Assembly: GCA_031425695.1 (NCBI GenBank)
Contig: JANPJV010000008.1
Coordinates: 1 to 8,140, forward strand
From: JANPJV01 sp031425695
Lineage (GTDB): Bacteria; Pseudomonadota; Gammaproteobacteria; Xanthomonadales; SZUA-5
DNA length: 8,140 bases
Direction of reading: 5' to 3'
This document shows, piece by piece, positions 6,170 to 8,140 of this stretch; position 1 is the stretch's first letter, and the number at the start of each line of letters is the position of its first letter. The translations under genes were made by a program, and so were the position numbers. The notes under the pieces were generated by a model, which worked only from the letters and a program-made list of their open reading frames with translations, searched no databases and was not told the DNA's origin.

Positions 6170-6907
6170 TTACCCGTACAGCACCTGGCAACCCGTGCAA
6201 AAGAAACTGCGCCTCGCCGACGTCCCGGGCCACGTCTTCAGGAACGGCAGCTCGCAGCGCTTGCAGTTTTTCTTGGTGTGGGCAGCCAAGTTCTTCTTGA
6301 GCACGAAGACGCGTTTCCAGGCCAGGAAGTCGAAGCTGTAGGTGCGCGCTTCGCGGATGAGCTCGCCGAGCTTGCGCGGGGGCAGGGCACCGATGCGGCT
6401 TTCCGGGTGGATGCGAGTGCGGTACTGGACTTCGTTGCGAATGATGTTGCCAACCCCGGAGAAAATGGTCTGGTCGAGCAGCGCGTCGCAGACCAGTGTG
6501 TCGGGTTGTTTGAGGAGCTTGTTGCGTGCGCGGCGCGGTGACCATGCGTCGGCCATGACGTCGCTGCGCCAGTCATAGATCTGGTCCAGAGGATCGTCGA
6601 GGTAGCGCAGGTCGCAGGCATAGAAGTTGAGCATGTCGCCGTCGTCGAGCAGCAGCGACAGCTTGGGGTCGCGGCCGGGCTTTCCTTCGTTGATGCGATA
6701 GGTTCCGAACATCAACAGGTGCACCCGCATCGTAAAGTGCTCGAGCTCGATGAGCAGGTGCTTGCCCCAGGTGCGGAAGGCGATGATGCGCTCGCCGCTC
6801 ATCCGATCGAGGTCGAGCGCACTGGTGCCCTGGGCGACTCGAATGCTCTGGCCGGCAAAGCGCGCGAGCTCGTCGCGCAGGATGATGAGTGACGGGCCCT
6901 CAGGCAT
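6170..6907 (-). CDS. Fpg/Nei-family DNA glycosylase (endonuclease VIII-like)
   Basis: A base-excision repair enzyme that should remove oxidised bases from DNA and nick the abasic site. The 245-residue protein starts MPEGPS, so after removal of Met the N-terminal proline nucleophile and the adjacent glutamate are present. The conserved lysine is K49 (TWGKHLLIE). The helix-two-turns-helix region holds FSGVGNIIRNEVQYRTRIHP (about 158-177). A C-terminal zinc finger has all four cysteines (C215, C218, C237, C240), with R233 where the DNA-intercalating arginine is expected. The sequence style (FYACDLRYLD, DWRSDVMADAW) is closer to Nei-type enzymes than to Fpg, but substrate range cannot be read here. 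Its ATG overlaps the end of the DUF72 gene by 8 bp (ATGCCTGA), so the two are probably co-transcribed and translationally coupled. The start is fixed by the catalytic N-terminus. Confidence 0.93.
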   Translation of the reverse strand: MPEGPSLIILRDELARFAGQSIRVAQGTSALDLDRMSGERIIAFRTWGKHLLIELEHFTMRVHLLMFGTYRINEGKPGRDPKLSLLLDDGDMLNFYACDLRYLDDPLDQIYDWRSDVMADAWSPRRARNKLLKQPDTLVCDALLDQTIFSGVGNIIRNEVQYRTRIHPESRIGALPPRKLGELIREARTYSFDFLAWKRVFVLKKNLAAHTKKNCKRCELPFLKTWPGTSARRSFFCTGCQVLYG

Positions 6908-7643
6908 CGGCTGTCTCGATTTTCAATTGCCCCTGCAGCCGCGCCGCATCGGCGACCGCATGGCCGCCGCCGGTGTTGTCGAAGATCACCCAGCTGCGCG
7001 CTGGATCCTGGCTATAGCGAAGGTGCGTCGCCAATGCGGACAGGCGGGCGTCGTCATAGGCGCTGAAGTACATGCGCGGCGAGCCGTGCCAGCGCCAGTA
7101 GCGAACGCGCGCATCGCCCGCGGGATCAGCTGCCGCGGGGACGCGTGCCGGGTCCGCGCCAGCGCGCGAGATCCCGTGGCTGAGATAAAAGTCATCGAGT
7201 GCCGGGTCGAACCAAGTCGGATGTCGCGGCTCGAACGCGATCGGGCCTTGATAGCGTTGACGCACCTCGGCAAAGAACTCTTCTGCGATTGCGAGGTTGA
7301 ACGCCAGGCTCGGCGGCAACTGCACCAGCACCACCCCGAGCTTGTGCTCGAGGCCCGCGATTTCTTCCACGAAGGCATCCATGAGATCGAGCCCGCCCTG
7401 CAGTTTCGCCACATGGGTGATGGCTTTCGGCAGCTTCACCGCAAAGCGAAAATCTTCCGGCACGCACTGCGCCCAGCCGGCGTAGGTCTTGCGCTTGTGT
7501 GGGCGATAGAACGAGGAATTGATTTCGACCGCATTGAACCGGCTCGCATAGCGCGCCAGCGCGTTCTCGCGCGCTTCGCACAGATGCCGATGCACCGCCG
7601 GCACCGTCCAGCCGGCGCAGCCGATGCGGGGCAGGGCAGTCAA
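6900..7643 (-). CDS. DUF72 (YecE-like) domain protein
   Basis: A 247-residue soluble protein of the DUF72 family, predicted to fold as a TIM barrel; its biochemical role is not established. Visible landmarks are IGCAGWTVP at the start, FNAVEINSSFYRP (about 36-48), DFRFAVKLPKAITH (64-77), the VVLVQLPPSL strand (103-112), IAFEPRHPTWF (135-145), RYWRWHGSPRMYF and the C-terminal VIFDNTGGGHAVADA. All core motifs are present and length is normal. The start is TTG at 7641-7643: the frame closes at a TGA seven codons upstream with no ATG, and AAAGG precedes the TTG at 8 bases. The gene is first of a two-gene unit with the glycosylase, overlapping it by 8 bp. Link to DNA repair is inferred only from this pairing. 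An 81-nt structured repeat ends immediately before the ribosome-binding site. Confidence 0.9.
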   Translation of the reverse strand: MTALPRIGCAGWTVPAVHRHLCEARENALARYASRFNAVEINSSFYRPHKRKTYAGWAQCVPEDFRFAVKLPKAITHVAKLQGGLDLMDAFVEEIAGLEHKLGVVLVQLPPSLAFNLAIAEEFFAEVRQRYQGPIAFEPRHPTWFDPALDDFYLSHGISRAGADPARVPAAADPAGDARVRYWRWHGSPRMYFSAYDDARLSALATHLRYSQDPARSWVIFDNTGGGHAVADAARLQGQLKIETADA

Positions 7644-7656
7644 CGCGAACGCCTTT

Positions 7657-7737
7657 GCAGGTCATGTTGTCCGCGAAGCGGAGTACTTGACACGGTGAAA
7701 CCGTCAAGCAGCTCGCTGCGCGAGCAACATGACCTAC
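7657..7737 (-). repeat. 81-nt cloverleaf-shaped palindromic repeat (GTAGGTCATGTTG family)
   Basis: Outer arms at 7657-7669 and 7725-7737 pair over 13 bp with one wobble or mismatch (GTAGGTCATGTTG on the minus strand). Between them lie three separate hairpins: CCGC-GAA-GCGG (7671-7681), CTTGA..CGGT-GAA-ACCG-TCAAG with a two-base bulge (7686-7708), and GCTCGC-TGC-GCGAGC (7711-7725). Together they can fold as a four-way junction. The head GTAGGTCA(C/T)GTTG is shared with the repeat at 1295-1454. It has no tRNA T-loop or CCA and is not a tRNA. It lies between the ABC remnant's stop codon and the DUF72 start, ending directly at the DUF72 AAAGG (7652-7656). Confidence 0.8.
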
Positions 7738-7758
7738 ACGAGCCGGGGACCTGCGCGC

Positions 7759-7872
7759 TCACCGGTACCCTACCGCCTGCAATTCGAACAACTCGGCATA
7801 GCGCCCGCCCTGCGCGAGCAGTTCGTGCGTGCCGCTGGCCTCGACCTTGCCGTTGTCGAGCACGAGGATGCG
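7759..7872 (-). pseudogene. C-terminal remnant of an ABC exporter (ATPase-permease)
   Basis: Thirty-seven codons read RILVLDNGKVEASGTHELL, then AQGGRYAELFELQAVGYR and a TGA stop. This is the standard end of MsbA-like ABC exporter subunits, following the H-loop. The expected upstream part (an IAHRLST-type H-loop about ten residues earlier, then the D-loop, Walker B and signature) is absent in all minus-strand frames. Identity to the family stops abruptly near 7872, and upstream sequence soon gives way to the tandem repeat array. Either the gene was truncated, or it was interrupted here and its 5' part lies beyond the window. The fragment is too short to be a working protein. Confidence 0.75.
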
Positions 7873-7958
7873 GTGCGGTTCTTGGCCAACTTGGGTCCGA
7901 CCGGGAGACAGGCGCTCAGGATCGCAAGCAGGTTGCGCAAATTGTGTGTGGGCGGGTG

Positions 7959-8120
7959 GTTTGGCTGGCGGTGGGTCTGCGCTGAGCGCGGACGCTCTTG
8001 CTTGGCTGGTGGTGGGTCTGCGCTGCGCGCGGACGATCTTGCTTAGCTGGTGGTGGGTTGCGCTGCGCGCGGACGCTCTTGCCTTGCTGGTGGTGGGTCT
8101 GCGCTGCGCGCGGACGCATT
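7959..8120 (+). repeat. Four-copy 41-bp tandem array of the family E hairpin repeat
   Basis: Units start at 7959, 8000, 8041 and 8081, with periods of 41, 41 and 40 bp. Each has a spacer like TTGCTTGGCTGGTGGTGG followed by the hairpin GTCTGCGC-TGC-GCGCGGAC and GC(T/A)C or GCAT. The loop is TGA in unit 1 and TGC in units 2-4. Unit 3 lost one C in the left stem, which explains the shorter period. The array is the inverse orientation of the single copies at 21-52 and 6093-6124. There are no unique spacers, so it is not a CRISPR array, and reading frames through it are low-complexity. It sits just upstream of the broken ABC gene end. Confidence 0.88.
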
Positions 8121-8140
8121 TTTGTTGCTAACTCAGATCA

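Noticed and set aside
5607..6545. Minus-strand 312-codon frame across nei and DUF1328
   Set aside because: It overlaps both genes in another frame and passes through two repeats. The segment LAYFVELLAPAGIELIHEAF (around 5730-5790) looks slightly protein-like, but nothing supports a gene.
7657..7737. tRNA or tRNA-like gene
   Set aside because: The fold is cloverleaf-shaped but has a 13-bp outer stem, no 7-base anticodon loop, no GTTCRA-type T-loop and no CCA.
6750..7985. Long plus-strand open frame of 411 codons
   Set aside because: It runs antisense through the glycosylase and DUF72 genes, whose motifs are clear; its R/A-rich translation is typical of a GC-rich shadow frame.
7729..8046. Plus-strand 105-codon frame at the right edge
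   Set aside because: It is antisense to the ABC remnant and then runs into the tandem repeats.
7959..8120. CRISPR array
   Set aside because: The whole 41-bp unit repeats; there are no unique spacers and no cas genes.
21..8120. Composite mobile element bounded by inverted family E repeats
   Set aside because: Outer copies are inverted, but the genes between are ordinary chromosomal ones, no transposase is present and another copy lies inside.

Overview
The window looks like ordinary chromosome from a GC-rich gammaproteobacterium, most likely of the Xanthomonadales (Lysobacter/Xanthomonas relatives). That placement is inference from protein style and the density of GTAG-headed palindromic repeats; no rRNA or other marker gene is present.

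Layout, left to right. A plus-strand 2-methylcitrate synthase gene (prpC, 106-1263) is followed by a four-part palindromic repeat and a plus-strand rhomboid protease with a long helical C-terminal extension (1475-2947). A 36-bp inverted repeat pair separates it from a convergent minus-strand gene for a six-helix membrane protein with a TPR-like tail (3052-4305). Further minus-strand genes follow: a DUF4199 membrane protein (4451-5011), a small membrane-anchored LuxR-type regulator interrupted by an in-frame TGA (5161-5574), a DUF1328 peptide (5825-5998), and a translationally coupled pair made of DUF72 (6900-7643) and a Nei/Fpg-type DNA glycosylase (6170-6907). The right edge holds a 37-codon C-terminal remnant of an ABC exporter and a four-copy 41-bp tandem repeat.

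How the genes work together. PrpC belongs to propionate catabolism, but no other prp gene is in view. The LuxR-type gene lies upstream of, and in the same direction as, the DUF4199 gene and may regulate it; a 25-bp dyad sits in the DUF4199 leader. The DUF72-nei overlap suggests co-expression, with base-excision repair as the clearer function.

The most unusual content is between the genes. Most spacers carry a palindromic or hairpin element, and at least four families are distinguishable. They include a hairpin repeat present six times whose stem is kept while its loop varies, and an 81-nt cloverleaf-shaped repeat that abuts the DUF72 ribosome-binding site. I found no defence system, CRISPR array, complete transposon or biosynthetic cluster.
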